DNA from: Herbaspirillum sp. alder98
GTDB lineage: Bacteria > Pseudomonadota > Gammaproteobacteria > Burkholderiales > Burkholderiaceae_D
Length of the DNA stretch: 64,000 bases
Assembly: GCF_020179755.1 (NCBI RefSeq)
Contig: NZ_JAIUCY010000002.1
Coordinates: 434,001-498,000 of the forward strand
Direction: 5' to 3'
The translations under genes were made by a program, and so were the position numbers. Under the pieces are notes generated by a model. It worked only from the letters and a program-made list of their open reading frames with translations, was not told the DNA's origin and did not search any database. Shown here piece after piece: positions 6,925-15,854 of this stretch (its first letter is position 1; the number at the start of each line of letters is the position of its first letter).

Positions 6925-8430
6925 TTACCAGTAACCCAGCAGCTTCCACCATGCGCCGCCGATGACGACAAACACCAGCAGCTCGGCGACGCACATGATG
7001 AAGCCCACGCGCCACCATTGCCCCATGCTCACGTAGCCGCTGCCGAAGATGATGGGCGACGTGCCGGTGGCGTAGTGGGTCAGCGTCATCATGATGGCCG
7101 AGCCGGCCGTCATCATCAGCATGAACGGCATCAGGTACGCGCCCGGGATCAACTGCGCGCCCACCGTCAGGAACGCCAGCAACATGGCGCTGACATGGGC
7201 GGTGGTGCTGGCGAAGAAGTAATGCGACAGCACGAACACCAGCAGCAACACGGTGCCGGCCGCCATCCAGTCCATGCCGCTGGCCACGATCGCAGCCTTC
7301 ATGCCGCCCGAGAACCAGGCGATCACGCCGGTCTTGTTCAACTGCTCGGCCAGCATCACCAATGCGCCGAACCAGACCAGCGTATCCCAGGCGCTCTTTT
7401 CGGAGAGCACGTCGTCCCAGTCGATGGTGCCGGTGATGATCAGCACGAACAGGCCGACGAAGGCCACCACCGTCGGGTCGAGCGTAAAGGCCGGGCCCAG
7501 CAGCATGGCCGGCACATTGGCCCATAACAGCAGCAGCAAGGCGAAGGTGCCCAGCATGACCTTCTCGCTGCTGCCCAGCGGCCCCATGCGCGCCAGCTCG
7601 CCACGCGCGAAGTCGATGGCGTTGGGGGTGGTCTTGAGTTCGGGCGGCGCCAGCAGGTAGATTGCCAGCGGCATCAGCGCCAGGCACACCAGCCCGGGCA
7701 GCAGCATGCACAGGGCCCAGGTGGTCCAGCTCAGTTGCAGCGCGTGGCCGGTGGCCTTGGCCACGTAGTTGACCACCAGCGGATTGGGCGCGGTGGCGGT
7801 GAGGAACATGGCCGAGGTGATCGGATTGGCATGGTAGTTCACCAGCGCCAGGTAAGTGCCGACCCGGCCTTGCGTGCCTTTGGCCGGATCCGACTCGAAG
7901 GCATTGGCGATCGACTTCATGATGGGATGGACGATGCCGCCGCCGCGCGCCGTATTGCTGGGCGTAAACGGCGCCAGCACCAACTCGCAGATGGTCAGGC
8001 CGTAGCCGATGCCGATGGTGCGCCGGCCCAGCAAGGCGATGAACATCAGCCCCACGCGCTGGCCCAGCCCGGTCTTCTTGAGCCCGCGCGAAATCAGGAT
8101 GGCCACCACGATGAGCCAGATCAGCGGATTCGAAAAGCTGCTGAGCGCGTCGGTGATGGCGCCCTTGGACGAGTCGGAAGTCACCTGCGACAGCGATACG
8201 ATGACAATGGCCATCATGGCCATCACGCCGATCGGCATGACCTTGAGGATGATGGCCACGATGGTGGTCAGGAAGATCGCCACCAGGCTCCAGGCATGAG
8301 GCTGGAGCCCGCTGGGCGTGGGACTGGCCAGCAGCAGCAACAATACTGCCGTGGTGATGAGCGCCGGCACCAGCCGGAACGGCACGGCATCGTTGAAGTA
8401 CAGGAACATCGCTTTGAGTTTGGCTAACAT
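6925..8430 (-). CDS. DASS-family anion transporter (2-oxoglutarate/malate or citrate/tartrate type)
   Basis: An integral inner-membrane protein of about 501 residues with 12 or more hydrophobic segments. The SNTARGGG stretch early on and the hairpin-like FASTTAHVSAM later resemble the two substrate/sodium loops of the divalent anion:sodium symporter (SLC13/CitT) family. Such proteins exchange or co-transport C4-C6 di- and tricarboxylates. I chose the ATG at 8430 because GGAAGA precedes it at good spacing; the frame extends to another ATG at 8448 that lacks a ribosome site. No enzyme or regulator for a specific acid is adjacent, so the substrate is not assigned. Confidence 0.88.
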   Translation of the reverse strand: MLAKLKAMFLYFNDAVPFRLVPALITTAVLLLLLASPTPSGLQPHAWSLVAIFLTTIVAIILKVMPIGVMAMMAIVIVSLSQVTSDSSKGAITDALSSFSNPLIWLIVVAILISRGLKKTGLGQRVGLMFIALLGRRTIGIGYGLTICELVLAPFTPSNTARGGGIVHPIMKSIANAFESDPAKGTQGRVGTYLALVNYHANPITSAMFLTATAPNPLVVNYVAKATGHALQLSWTTWALCMLLPGLVCLALMPLAIYLLAPPELKTTPNAIDFARGELARMGPLGSSEKVMLGTFALLLLLWANVPAMLLGPAFTLDPTVVAFVGLFVLIITGTIDWDDVLSEKSAWDTLVWFGALVMLAEQLNKTGVIAWFSGGMKAAIVASGMDWMAAGTVLLLVFVLSHYFFASTTAHVSAMLLAFLTVGAQLIPGAYLMPFMLMMTAGSAIMMTLTHYATGTSPIIFGSGYVSMGQWWRVGFIMCVAELLVFVVIGGAWWKLLGYW

Positions 8431-8661
8431 CGCTTCTTCCGTGGGCATGACAGTGGGATGCTGTCAGTGTAGCCAGCCGGGATCGGCCCCGGGGCAAAGA
8501 CTGGGGCAAGCTTGATCTGTGACAGGCGCCGATGATTTATCCGTCCGTCGGCGCTTGAAAGTCGCCGGCACGACGGACAGTGATAGCGCCACCTGCGCAC
8601 TGCATCATTGCCCTGCCGCCCGCTTGCCGCCACAATACGCAAAAATTACCTATCAGAGCCC

Positions 8662-9255
8662 ATGACCGACCCCACCCGCCCCACCCCGCTCGCCGCCGAT
8701 GACGGCGCCACCGCCGTCATCACCCATCGCATCCGGCCCGGCATGGACGGGCCGTACCAGGCCTGGCTCAACGATATCGCCGCGGCCAGCCGGGTCGCCG
8801 AAGGCGTGCTGGACTGGCAGGTGGTGCGCCCCATCGCCGGCCTGACCGACGCCTATACGGTAATCTTGCGGTTCAGCAGCCACGCCCGGCTGCAGCACTG
8901 GATGGATTCGCCTGAGCGGGCGGCGCATATCGAACGGGCCAGGCCTTTCCTGGCGGCCGACGACGAATTCTTCATCCGCAGCGGCCTCGACTTCTGGTTC
9001 GTGCCGCAAGGCGCCAAGGCCAAGCTGCCGGTGCGCTGGAAGCAGTTCCTGGTGACCTGGTCGGCCATTTTCCCGCTGTCGCTGCTGTCGTCGCAACTGG
9101 CCCTGCCGCTGCTGCACGATATCGGCTTGCCGCGTGAGCGCCTGCTCGACACGCTGCTGGGCTCGGGCCTGGTGGTGGCGTTGATGGTGTATCTGGTGAT
9201 GCCGCGCTACACCCGCCTGGTGCAGCGCTGGTTGTTCGATCACGGCACGCCGTGA
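8662..9255 (+). CDS. ABM-domain protein with C-terminal membrane anchor
   Basis: 197 residues. The first ~115 form a ferredoxin-like antibiotic-biosynthesis-monooxygenase (ABM) domain, recognisable from ITHRIRPGMDGPYQAWLND and the later LRFSSHARLQHWMDSPER. The last ~75 hold two hydrophobic segments (about 127-147 and 165-185), so the domain faces the cytosol at the inner membrane. This ABM-plus-anchor layout is a known but functionally uncharacterised bacterial family; ABM domains elsewhere oxidise quinone-like or haem-like substrates without cofactors. The ribosome site is weak. It converges with the sensor-kinase gene. Confidence 0.75.
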   Translation: MTDPTRPTPLAADDGATAVITHRIRPGMDGPYQAWLNDIAAASRVAEGVLDWQVVRPIAGLTDAYTVILRFSSHARLQHWMDSPERAAHIERARPFLAADDEFFIRSGLDFWFVPQGAKAKLPVRWKQFLVTWSAIFPLSLLSSQLALPLLHDIGLPRERLLDTLLGSGLVVALMVYLVMPRYTRLVQRWLFDHGTP

Positions 9256-9278
9256 CCGCATAGGCAGCGGATCTGTAG

Positions 9279-10745
9279 CTACTTGCGCGCCGCCACCGGA
9301 AACCGCACCATCACCACCAGCCCCTGTGGCTGGCCCTGCTCATCGAGGCCATCGGATAACCTGATCTCGCCGCGATGGGCAGAGGCGATGTCGCGCACGA
9401 TGGACATGCCCAGCCCGGCCCCGTGGGGGTTGGCCAACTGCGCCGAAGGTGCGCGATAGAACGGTGCAAACACGCGTTCGCGGTCCTGGTCGGGAATGCC
9501 GGGGCCGCTGTCGGCCACTTCCACCACCGCATGCAGATCGTCGCCGATCAACTGGCCGAATACGCGCAGGGCGATCCTGCCACCGGCCGGCGTGTAGCGA
9601 ATCGCGTTATCGAGCAGATTGACCACCAGTTCATGCAGCAGCAACGGGCTGCCGTCGATCAGCACGTCCTCGTTGGCCTCGAATGACAGGTCGATCCGCT
9701 TGGCCACCGCGTTCTGCGCCAGCTCCAGGGCCACCTGGCGCGCCGCGTCGGCCAACGCCACCGGCCTCATGCCGCCTTCGGCGGCGCCATGTTCTGCCCG
9801 CGCCAGCGTCAACAGACGATTGGCCAGGTGCACGGTCGAATCGGTGGTGCCGGCGATGCTGTGGACCAGCTCGCGCAGCGAACGCGGATCGCTCGGGCTG
9901 CGGTCGAATTCGCGCAGCGCCAGCTCGGCCTGCGTCTTCAATACCGTCAGGGGCGTGCGCAACTGGTGCGACGCATCGGCGATGAAGCGACGCTGGCCGG
10001 TAATCAGGGTCTGCAAGCGCTCCATGTAGCCGTTCATGGCCAGCACCAGGGGCCGCATTTCCTTGTGCACGCGGTCGGGATCGAAATCGGACAGGTCGGT
10101 CGGCGCGCGCGACTCGACGTCGCTGCGCAGTTGCATCAGGGGCCGCAGCGCAAACCGCACCGCAAACCACACCAGCAGCGCCGCCACCACCACCAGCACG
10201 CCCTGGCGCCAGACGGTATCGAACAGGATCTTGCGCGTCATGCCGCGCCGCGCGTCCATGGTCTCGCCGACCTGGATCAGCGCAATGCCGCGCATGCTGT
10301 CGTCATATAACGGCTGGTAGAGCGCGGCGATGCGCACCGGCTGGCCGTGATATTCGGCCTGGTAGAAGCGCACCAGCGCCGGATAGGCTTCGGAGCGCTT
10401 GACGTTGGCCGGCAACGGCGGCAAGTCGTCATAGCCCGAGATGAAATCACCGTTGGGCGCAGTGACCTTGTAGTAGATACGCCCCAGCGTATCGGTCTCG
10501 AAGCTGTCCAGCGCTACATAGGGCACATCGGCCACCACCTGGCCATTGACCACCGAGACCCGCTCGGCCAGGGCCCGGGTCGACGCCAGTAGTGAACGAT
10601 CGTAGGCGATGTCAGCCACCTCAAGTGCGTTGTGGTACACCGAGACCGCATCCAGCGCCACCAGAATCACCAGCGGGATGAGCAGCCAGCGCATCAGCTG
10701 GCCGCGCAAGCTGCCGAGCCGGACGATGGCGAATTGACGCAGCAT
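9279..10745 (-). CDS. tctE: Sensor histidine kinase, TctE/QseC-like
   Basis: 488 residues: membrane segment at about 17-37, periplasmic sensor of about 140 residues (TctE_N-like), second membrane segment at about 181-200, HAMP-like linker, then HisKA with phospho-acceptor His260 in ASHQLRTPL and a HATPase with NLLDNAIRYTP, DSGPGIP and GAGLGMSIV. It should phosphorylate the regulator encoded just upstream; the regulator stop and this start overlap by one base (TGATG). TctE sensors respond to tricarboxylates, often through a TctC-type binding protein. Such a protein is encoded divergently at 11735, which supports this assignment. Confidence 0.9.
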   Translation of the reverse strand: MLRQFAIVRLGSLRGQLMRWLLIPLVILVALDAVSVYHNALEVADIAYDRSLLASTRALAERVSVVNGQVVADVPYVALDSFETDTLGRIYYKVTAPNGDFISGYDDLPPLPANVKRSEAYPALVRFYQAEYHGQPVRIAALYQPLYDDSMRGIALIQVGETMDARRGMTRKILFDTVWRQGVLVVVAALLVWFAVRFALRPLMQLRSDVESRAPTDLSDFDPDRVHKEMRPLVLAMNGYMERLQTLITGQRRFIADASHQLRTPLTVLKTQAELALREFDRSPSDPRSLRELVHSIAGTTDSTVHLANRLLTLARAEHGAAEGGMRPVALADAARQVALELAQNAVAKRIDLSFEANEDVLIDGSPLLLHELVVNLLDNAIRYTPAGGRIALRVFGQLIGDDLHAVVEVADSGPGIPDQDRERVFAPFYRAPSAQLANPHGAGLGMSIVRDIASAHRGEIRLSDGLDEQGQPQGLVVMVRFPVAARK

Positions 10746-11419
10746 CAGACTGCCTGCAGCAGATAACCGAGGCCGCGCAAGGTGGTGATCGACACCCGCC
10801 CCTGCTCGACCGCCTCGAGCTTCTTGCGCACCCGATGGATGTAGATCTCGATGGCATCGACGTTGGCGTTGTCGTCCAGGGAAAAGACCTCCTGGAACAG
10901 TTTTTCCTTCGGCACGGTGCGCCCGGCGCGGGTGATCAATGCTTCGAGCACGGCATGTTCGCGCGGCGTCAGCGCCAGCATCGCGCCGCCATAGGTGAAC
11001 ATGCGCGAGACGGTATCGAAATGGAGCGCGCCGCAAGTGATGGTGACGGCTTCGTTGCCCTGCGCGCGCCGCAGCAGGGCCTTGACCCGCGCTTCGAGCT
11101 CGACCAGCTCGAACGGCTTGGCGAGGTAGTCGTCGGCGCCCAGGTTGAGGCCCTGCACGCGATCGTTGAGACCTCCACGCGCGGTCAGGATCAGCACCGG
11201 CGTGCGGCTGCCGCGACCACGCAGGCGCTTGAGCACATCGAGCCCATCCATCTTGGGCAAGGTCAGGTCGAGAATCACGAGCGCATACTCCTGCGTGAGC
11301 AGCAGGCTGTCGGCATCGGCGCCATTGTTGGCGCACTCGACGCTCAGATGGGCGTCCTGCAGGGCCTTGGACAGCCAGCGGGACAGCTCGACGTGGTCTT
11401 CCACCAATAGAATACGCAT
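10745..11419 (-). CDS. tctD: OmpR-family response regulator, TctD-like
   Basis: 224 residues: receiver domain with acidic Glu7/Asp8, phospho-acceptor Asp51 (VILDLTLPKMDG) and switch Lys in LAKPFEL, then a winged-helix DNA-binding domain (about 130-222) with the VDAIEIYIHRVRKKLE recognition region. I prefer the ATG at 11419 because GGTGA precedes it; another in-frame ATG lies 9 bp upstream. First gene of a two-gene operon with the kinase. OmpR-type regulators bind direct repeats with an 11 bp period, and such a repeat (TGAAAG at 11590 and 11601) lies in the divergent promoter region. Confidence 0.92.
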   Translation of the reverse strand: MRILLVEDHVELSRWLSKALQDAHLSVECANNGADADSLLLTQEYALVILDLTLPKMDGLDVLKRLRGRGSRTPVLILTARGGLNDRVQGLNLGADDYLAKPFELVELEARVKALLRRAQGNEAVTITCGALHFDTVSRMFTYGGAMLALTPREHAVLEALITRAGRTVPKEKLFQEVFSLDDNANVDAIEIYIHRVRKKLEAVEQGRVSITTLRGLGYLLQAV

Positions 11420-11577
11420 GGTCACCATGAAAAAAATGAAAGCAATGCCTGCGAGACAACCGGGAGTCAATCGATGACGCAATTGGACCGCAACAGCCAG
11501 GCGCGGGCAGCAATAGCTGCGGATGCTAACAGAACCGGCAGCGTTGCAATAGCTGCCCAGGTGCCCGCGCGACAACA

Positions 11578-11606
11578 CTTTCAGCGCACTGAAAGCCTAA
11601 TGAAAG
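11578..11606. promoter_or_regulatory. Candidate TctD-type operator in the divergent promoter
   Basis: CTTTCAG (11578-11584) and CTGAAAG (11589-11595) form a perfect 7-bp dyad around CGCA. TGAAAG also recurs as a direct repeat at 11590 and 11601, the 11 bp period typical of OmpR-family boxes. A TAGCAT element at 11617-11622 could be the -10 of the right-going transcript. Binding by the adjacent regulator is inferred. Confidence 0.5.
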
Positions 11607-11669
11607 ATTGGGCGGGTAGCATCCGCTCACAACATCAAATCAATAAAAAACAATTACTGGAGACACAAC

Positions 11670-11726
11670 ATGATTTCGCTTCGCCGTTACCGTTCCCTAT
11701 CGCCCAACGTTTTACATCGCACCTGA
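11670..11726 (+). CDS. 18-codon upstream ORF ahead of the TctC-like gene
   Basis: ATG at 11670 is preceded by GGAG at a 7 bp distance, the best ribosome site in this leader. The ORF encodes 18 basic, Leu/Ser/Arg-rich residues (MISLRRYRSLSPNVLHRT) and stops 8 bp before the ATG of the TctC-like gene, which itself lacks a clear ribosome site. This geometry fits translational coupling or a leader peptide. A frameshifted remnant of an older N-terminus is the alternative. Confidence 0.4.
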   Translation: MISLRRYRSLSPNVLHRT

Positions 11727-11734
11727 ACACCGCC

Positions 11735-12700
11735 ATGGTTCCGTCCGTGCGGCGTTCGCTGCTGGCTTGCGTGCTGGCGTTTTGCGCTTTTTCTGCGCAG
11801 GCGATGGAATGCATCGTCCCCGCCAAGCCGGGCGGCGGCATGGATGGCGCCTGCAAGGTGATGCGCAAGAGCTTGCCGACCGTCGCAGATACCCCCGCGG
11901 CGAACGTGAAGATCAGCTATCTCCCCGGCGGTATCGGCGCGGTGGCCTGGAGCTCGGTGGTGTCGCAGCGACGTGGCGGCCCCGATACGCTGGTGACGTT
12001 TTCCGGCGGCTCCCTGCTCAACCTGGCGCAGGGCAAATATGGCAAGGCGGCGGTGTCGGATGTGCGCTGGCTGGCCGGTATCGGGGTCGACTACGGCATG
12101 ATCGCCGTGCGCAGCGATGCGCCCTATCGCAACCTGAGTGAACTGACCCAGGCCATGCGGCGCGACCCCGGCAAGATCACCATCGGCGTCAGCGGCACCG
12201 TCGGCAGCCAGGACTGGCTCAAGGTGGCGATGATTGCAAGGCGCGCCAATGTCGATCCCCGCGACCTGCGCTTCGTCGCGCTGGAAGGCGGCGGCGAGTC
12301 GTTTACGGCCTTGCAGGCCGGCCATGTGCAGATGATCTCGGGCGATGCCTCCGAAGCCACCCAATATGCCAGCAACGGCCAGTTCCGCGTGCTGGCGGTG
12401 CTGGCCGACCAGCGCCTGCCGGGTGCGCTGGCCGGGGTGCCGACGGCGCGCGAGCAAGGTTTTGACGTGGTGTGGCCGATCATCCGTGGCTTCTACATGA
12501 GCGCGCACGTGAGCGAGGCCGACTACCAGCGCTGGGTGACGCTGTTCGACCAGACCATGGCCAGTGACGAATTCAAGCGCCAGCGCGCAGCCAGCGGCTT
12601 ATACCCGTTCGCCATGACCGGCGCCGCCTTGACCGACTACATCCACAACGTGGTCGAGCAGTATCGCAAGCAGTCGCAGGACCTGGGTCTGGTCAGATGA
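11735..12700 (+). CDS. TctC/Bug-type periplasmic solute-binding protein
   Basis: 321 residues with a Sec signal peptide (cleavage near AQA-ME, about residue 25). The mature protein has the tripartite-tricarboxylate receptor (Bug) fold, with VPAKPGGGMD near the ligand pocket and GTVGSQDWLK, LEGGGESFTALQAG and DQRLPGALAGVPTARE farther on. These proteins bind carboxylates in the periplasm. The frame is open further upstream, but the signal peptide decides the ATG at 11735. No TctA/TctB membrane genes are present. It probably acts as a sensor ligand for the divergent TctE-like kinase or donates to the ABC system downstream. It is followed by the ABC binding protein after 43 bp. Confidence 0.87.
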   Translation: MVPSVRRSLLACVLAFCAFSAQAMECIVPAKPGGGMDGACKVMRKSLPTVADTPAANVKISYLPGGIGAVAWSSVVSQRRGGPDTLVTFSGGSLLNLAQGKYGKAAVSDVRWLAGIGVDYGMIAVRSDAPYRNLSELTQAMRRDPGKITIGVSGTVGSQDWLKVAMIARRANVDPRDLRFVALEGGGESFTALQAGHVQMISGDASEATQYASNGQFRVLAVLADQRLPGALAGVPTAREQGFDVVWPIIRGFYMSAHVSEADYQRWVTLFDQTMASDEFKRQRAASGLYPFAMTGAALTDYIHNVVEQYRKQSQDLGLVR

Positions 12701-12743
12701 CCGCACCCTTCGTTTCAATAATCAATAACTCAGGAGACTTCAC

Positions 12744-13850
12744 ATGTTCGCAAAACGCCGCATCACACTTGCCCTGGCCATGAGCCTGCCCCTGGCAGCC
12801 TGGTCCTTAGGCGCATCGGCGCAGGCGCCGGCCGGCTATCCCGCCGATTACGCGAAAGTGGTCGAAGCGGCCAAGAAGGAAGGCAAGGTGGTGGTCTACA
12901 GCACCACCGACTCCAAGGCCGCCGAAGCGCTGATCAAGGATTTCAGCGCGCTCTACCCGGCCGTCAAGGTCGAGTACAACGACATGAATTCGACCGAGGT
13001 CTACAACCGCTTCATCTCCGAAGCCGCCGCCGGTGGCGCCACGGCCGACGTGATGTGGTCGTCGTCGATGGACTTGCAGATGAAGCTGGCCTCGGAAGGC
13101 TACGCGCTGGCCTACAAGTCGCCCGAAGCCGCAGCCGTGCCGGGCTGGGCCAACTGGAAGGATAGCGCCTACGGCACCACCTTCGAGCCGACCGCCATCG
13201 TCTACAACAAGCGCCTGGTGCCGGAAGCCGAAGTGCCCACCACCCACGCAGAATTCACCAAGCTGCTGACCACCAAGGCCGACAAGTACAAGAACAAGGT
13301 CACCACCTACGACATCGAGAAGTCCGGCGTCGGTTTCAGCCTGATCACCCATGATTTGAAGCTCAATCCGCAATTCTGGGACTTTGCCCGCGCCCTGGGC
13401 GGCGTGGCGGTGCGGGTGCAATCCTCCACCGGCACCATGCTCGAACGCATCTCGTCGGGTGAAAACCTGATCGGCTACAACATCCTGGGGCCGTACGCAC
13501 TGACCCGCGCCAAGAAGGACCCGTCGATCGGCATCGCCTTCACCAAGGATTACAACCTGGTACTGTCGCGCGTGATCTTCGTCAACAAGTCGGCCAAGAA
13601 CGTCAATGCGGGCAAGCTGTGGCTGGACTACATCCTGTCCAAGCGCGGCCAGACCATCATCGCCAACGATGCGCAACTGTTCGCCATCCGTGCCGATGTC
13701 ACCGGCGCCACCACCTCGGCTGATCTGAACAAGCAACTGGGCGCGGCATTGAAGCCGATGCCGGTCGACACCGGGTTGCTGGAGTATCTGGACCAGACCA
13801 AGCGACTGGCTTTCTTGAAGCAATGGAAAGAAGCCGCCGGCAAGAAGTAA
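12744..13850 (+). CDS. ABC transporter substrate-binding protein, ferric/AfuA-like
   Basis: 368 residues with a Sec signal peptide ending near ASA-QA (about 26). CAGGAGA precedes the ATG. The mature sequence (KVVVYSTTDSKAAEALIKDF, then FEPTAIVYNKRLVPE) belongs to the type II periplasmic binding proteins of the FbpA/AfuA cluster. Members bind ferric iron, sugar phosphates, phosphonates or thiamine derivatives, so ligand prediction from family alone is unsafe. It heads a unit with a fused permease and an ATPase, and sits between a TctC-like protein and a porin. A carboxylate or metal-carboxylate complex is a reasonable guess given the Tct regulators. Confidence 0.85.
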   Translation: MFAKRRITLALAMSLPLAAWSLGASAQAPAGYPADYAKVVEAAKKEGKVVVYSTTDSKAAEALIKDFSALYPAVKVEYNDMNSTEVYNRFISEAAAGGATADVMWSSSMDLQMKLASEGYALAYKSPEAAAVPGWANWKDSAYGTTFEPTAIVYNKRLVPEAEVPTTHAEFTKLLTTKADKYKNKVTTYDIEKSGVGFSLITHDLKLNPQFWDFARALGGVAVRVQSSTGTMLERISSGENLIGYNILGPYALTRAKKDPSIGIAFTKDYNLVLSRVIFVNKSAKNVNAGKLWLDYILSKRGQTIIANDAQLFAIRADVTGATTSADLNKQLGAALKPMPVDTGLLEYLDQTKRLAFLKQWKEAAGKK

Positions 13851-13874
13851 TGCACCAAGGCTGTTGTCGTAGAC

Positions 13875-13896
13875 GATCCGGCTGACCGGCCGGATC
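13875..13896 (+). terminator. Intra-operon hairpin between binding-protein and permease genes
   Basis: GATCCGGC (13875-13882) and GCCGGATC (13889-13896) form a perfect 8-bp stem with a 6-base loop. No T-run follows directly (TTTTTT appears 15 bp later). Such hairpins often stabilise the binding-protein message or partly terminate it, giving excess binding protein over permease. Confidence 0.45.
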
Positions 13897-14029
13897 GAAC
13901 TTTCAACCTGTTTTTTCTTCCCGTCGGGAAGTCGCCCGCGCGACCTCCCTGGCCGCAGGCTTGTCCGGAATCGACGCGATCGGTGCCGGCGCGGCCAGCG
14001 CACACCGTCGTATTTTTGAATGGTAGATC

Positions 14030-15841
14030 ATGCAAACACTTTCATCCCCTGCGCGCAGCGAGGTCCGTTCCAGAGGCCTGCTGGCGCGCCTGAACTGGCC
14101 ACGCGGCGTGGTCGTCCTGCTGGCGACGCTGGTCATCTTCGTCCCCTTGCTGCTGATTTTCTACCAGAGCTTCCTGTCGGCGCCGTTCTTTGCGCCGGTC
14201 AAGACGCTGACGCTGGATTCGTATCGTTTCATCTTCGACGATAGCGATTTCCGGCATGCCTTCGTCAACGGTTTCTACCTCGCCGCCGGACTGGTGGTGA
14301 TTGCGGTCCCCCTGGGCGGCATGCTGGCCTTCCTGATGGTGCGCACCGACCTGCCCGGGCGCGGCTGGATCGCGCCCATGCTGCTGGTGCCGATCTTCGT
14401 CTCGCCCATGGTGATCGGCTTCGGCTACGTCGTCTCGATGGGGCCGGTCGGGTTCTATACCGTCTGGGTGCGCAACCTGTTGTCGGTGTTCGGCTTCGAG
14501 GGCGATCCCTGGAATATCTATGCCTTCCCGGTGATCGTCATCATCGCCGGCCTGACCCACGTGCCGCACGTGTACCTGTACGCCTCGGCCGCCCTCAAGA
14601 GCCTGGGTTCGGACGTCGAAGAAGCCGCGCGGGTGGCCGGTGCCTCGCCCCTGCAGGTGGCGCTGAACGTGTCGCTGCCGATGATCATGCCAGCGCTGGC
14701 CTATTCCGGCGTGCTGGTGTTCTTCCTCGGCTTCGAAGTGTTCGGTCTGGTGCTGGTGCTGGGCGACCCCGAAGGTCACCTGGTGCCTGCCACCTATCTC
14801 TACAAGCTGACCAACAAGCTGGGCACGCCCTCGTATCACCTGATGGCTGCCGTGGCGGTGTGCCTGGTGGGCATCACCATGCCACTGGTGATGCTGCAGC
14901 GCTGGTTGCTGAAGTCGGCCAACAAGTACGTCTCGATCAAGGGCAAGGGCGCGCGCCAGAAAGCGCTGCCGCTGGGCAAGTGGCGCTGGATCGCCTTTTC
15001 GCTGATTGCTGCCTGGCTGTTGTTTACCCTGGTCATTCCACTGTCGGGCATCGCGCTGCGCACCTTCGTGTCGCACTGGGGCGATGGCGTCAGCCTGCTG
15101 GAGGTGATGACGCTGCAGAACTTCCGTGACGTCTGGAATCAGCCCTCGCTGGTGCGCGGCATCATCAATACGGTCATGATCGGCGTCATCGGCGGCGCGT
15201 TGGCGGTGGTGTGCTACAGCGCCATCGCACTGGCGATGCACCGCAAGAACGACGGCATCACCCGCTTCCTCGACTACAGCGTGCTAGTGCCGCGGGCGGT
15301 GCCGGGCTTGCTGGCGGGCCTGTCGTTCCTGTGGGTGTTCCTGTTCGTGCCATCCCTGCTGGAGGGTTTCCTGAAGGGCTTCGACAACGACGTGGCGCGC
15401 TGGCTGGTCGACAGTTTCATCCCGCAGTTGCGTTCGCTGCGCTCGACCATCTTCTCGGTCTGGTTGGCGTATTCGGTGGTGTGGCTGGCTTACGGCCTGC
15501 GCCTGATCACCACCGCCCTGCTGCAGGTGGGCCCGGAACTGGAAGAAGCCGCCCGTGCGGTCGGCGCCCGCCGCGGCCAGGTCACGCGCGACGTCACGTT
15601 GCCACTGGTGAAGTATGGCTTGCTGGGCGCCTGGCTGATGGTGTTCCTGATTTTCGAGCGCGAATACTCGACCGGCGTGTACCTGCTGTCTCCCGGCACC
15701 GAAGTGATCGGCTCGATGATCGTCTCGATGTGGGCCGCCGGCGCCGTCGAACTGGTTGCAGCGCTGTCGTTCATCAATATCACCCTGGTGGCCATCGGCC
15801 TGGGCATCGCCCTGCGCTTCGGCATCAAGCTCCACGATTAA
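14030..15841 (+). CDS. Fused double-domain ABC permease, ferric/AfuB type
   Basis: 603 residues with about 12 membrane segments in two homologous halves. Each half carries the ATPase-docking EAA loop: EEAARVAGASPLQVALNVSLP in the first and EEAARAVGARRGQVTRDVTLP in the second. It therefore supplies both halves of the channel in one chain, as FbpB/AfuB/HitB do. The cytosolic linker around 300-325 is basic. It starts 179 bp after the binding-protein gene, beyond a hairpin, and is followed by the ATPase after 13 bp. Its partner binding protein is the product of 12744-13850. Confidence 0.92.
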   Translation: MQTLSSPARSEVRSRGLLARLNWPRGVVVLLATLVIFVPLLLIFYQSFLSAPFFAPVKTLTLDSYRFIFDDSDFRHAFVNGFYLAAGLVVIAVPLGGMLAFLMVRTDLPGRGWIAPMLLVPIFVSPMVIGFGYVVSMGPVGFYTVWVRNLLSVFGFEGDPWNIYAFPVIVIIAGLTHVPHVYLYASAALKSLGSDVEEAARVAGASPLQVALNVSLPMIMPALAYSGVLVFFLGFEVFGLVLVLGDPEGHLVPATYLYKLTNKLGTPSYHLMAAVAVCLVGITMPLVMLQRWLLKSANKYVSIKGKGARQKALPLGKWRWIAFSLIAAWLLFTLVIPLSGIALRTFVSHWGDGVSLLEVMTLQNFRDVWNQPSLVRGIINTVMIGVIGGALAVVCYSAIALAMHRKNDGITRFLDYSVLVPRAVPGLLAGLSFLWVFLFVPSLLEGFLKGFDNDVARWLVDSFIPQLRSLRSTIFSVWLAYSVVWLAYGLRLITTALLQVGPELEEAARAVGARRGQVTRDVTLPLVKYGLLGAWLMVFLIFEREYSTGVYLLSPGTEVIGSMIVSMWAAGAVELVAALSFINITLVAIGLGIALRFGIKLHD

Positions 15842-15854
15842 TCAAGGAATCATC

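Noticed and set aside
11474..11734. N-terminal extension of the TctC-like protein in the same frame
   Set aside because: The internal ATG at 11735 begins a clean signal peptide; the extension would bury it and contains the promoter region.
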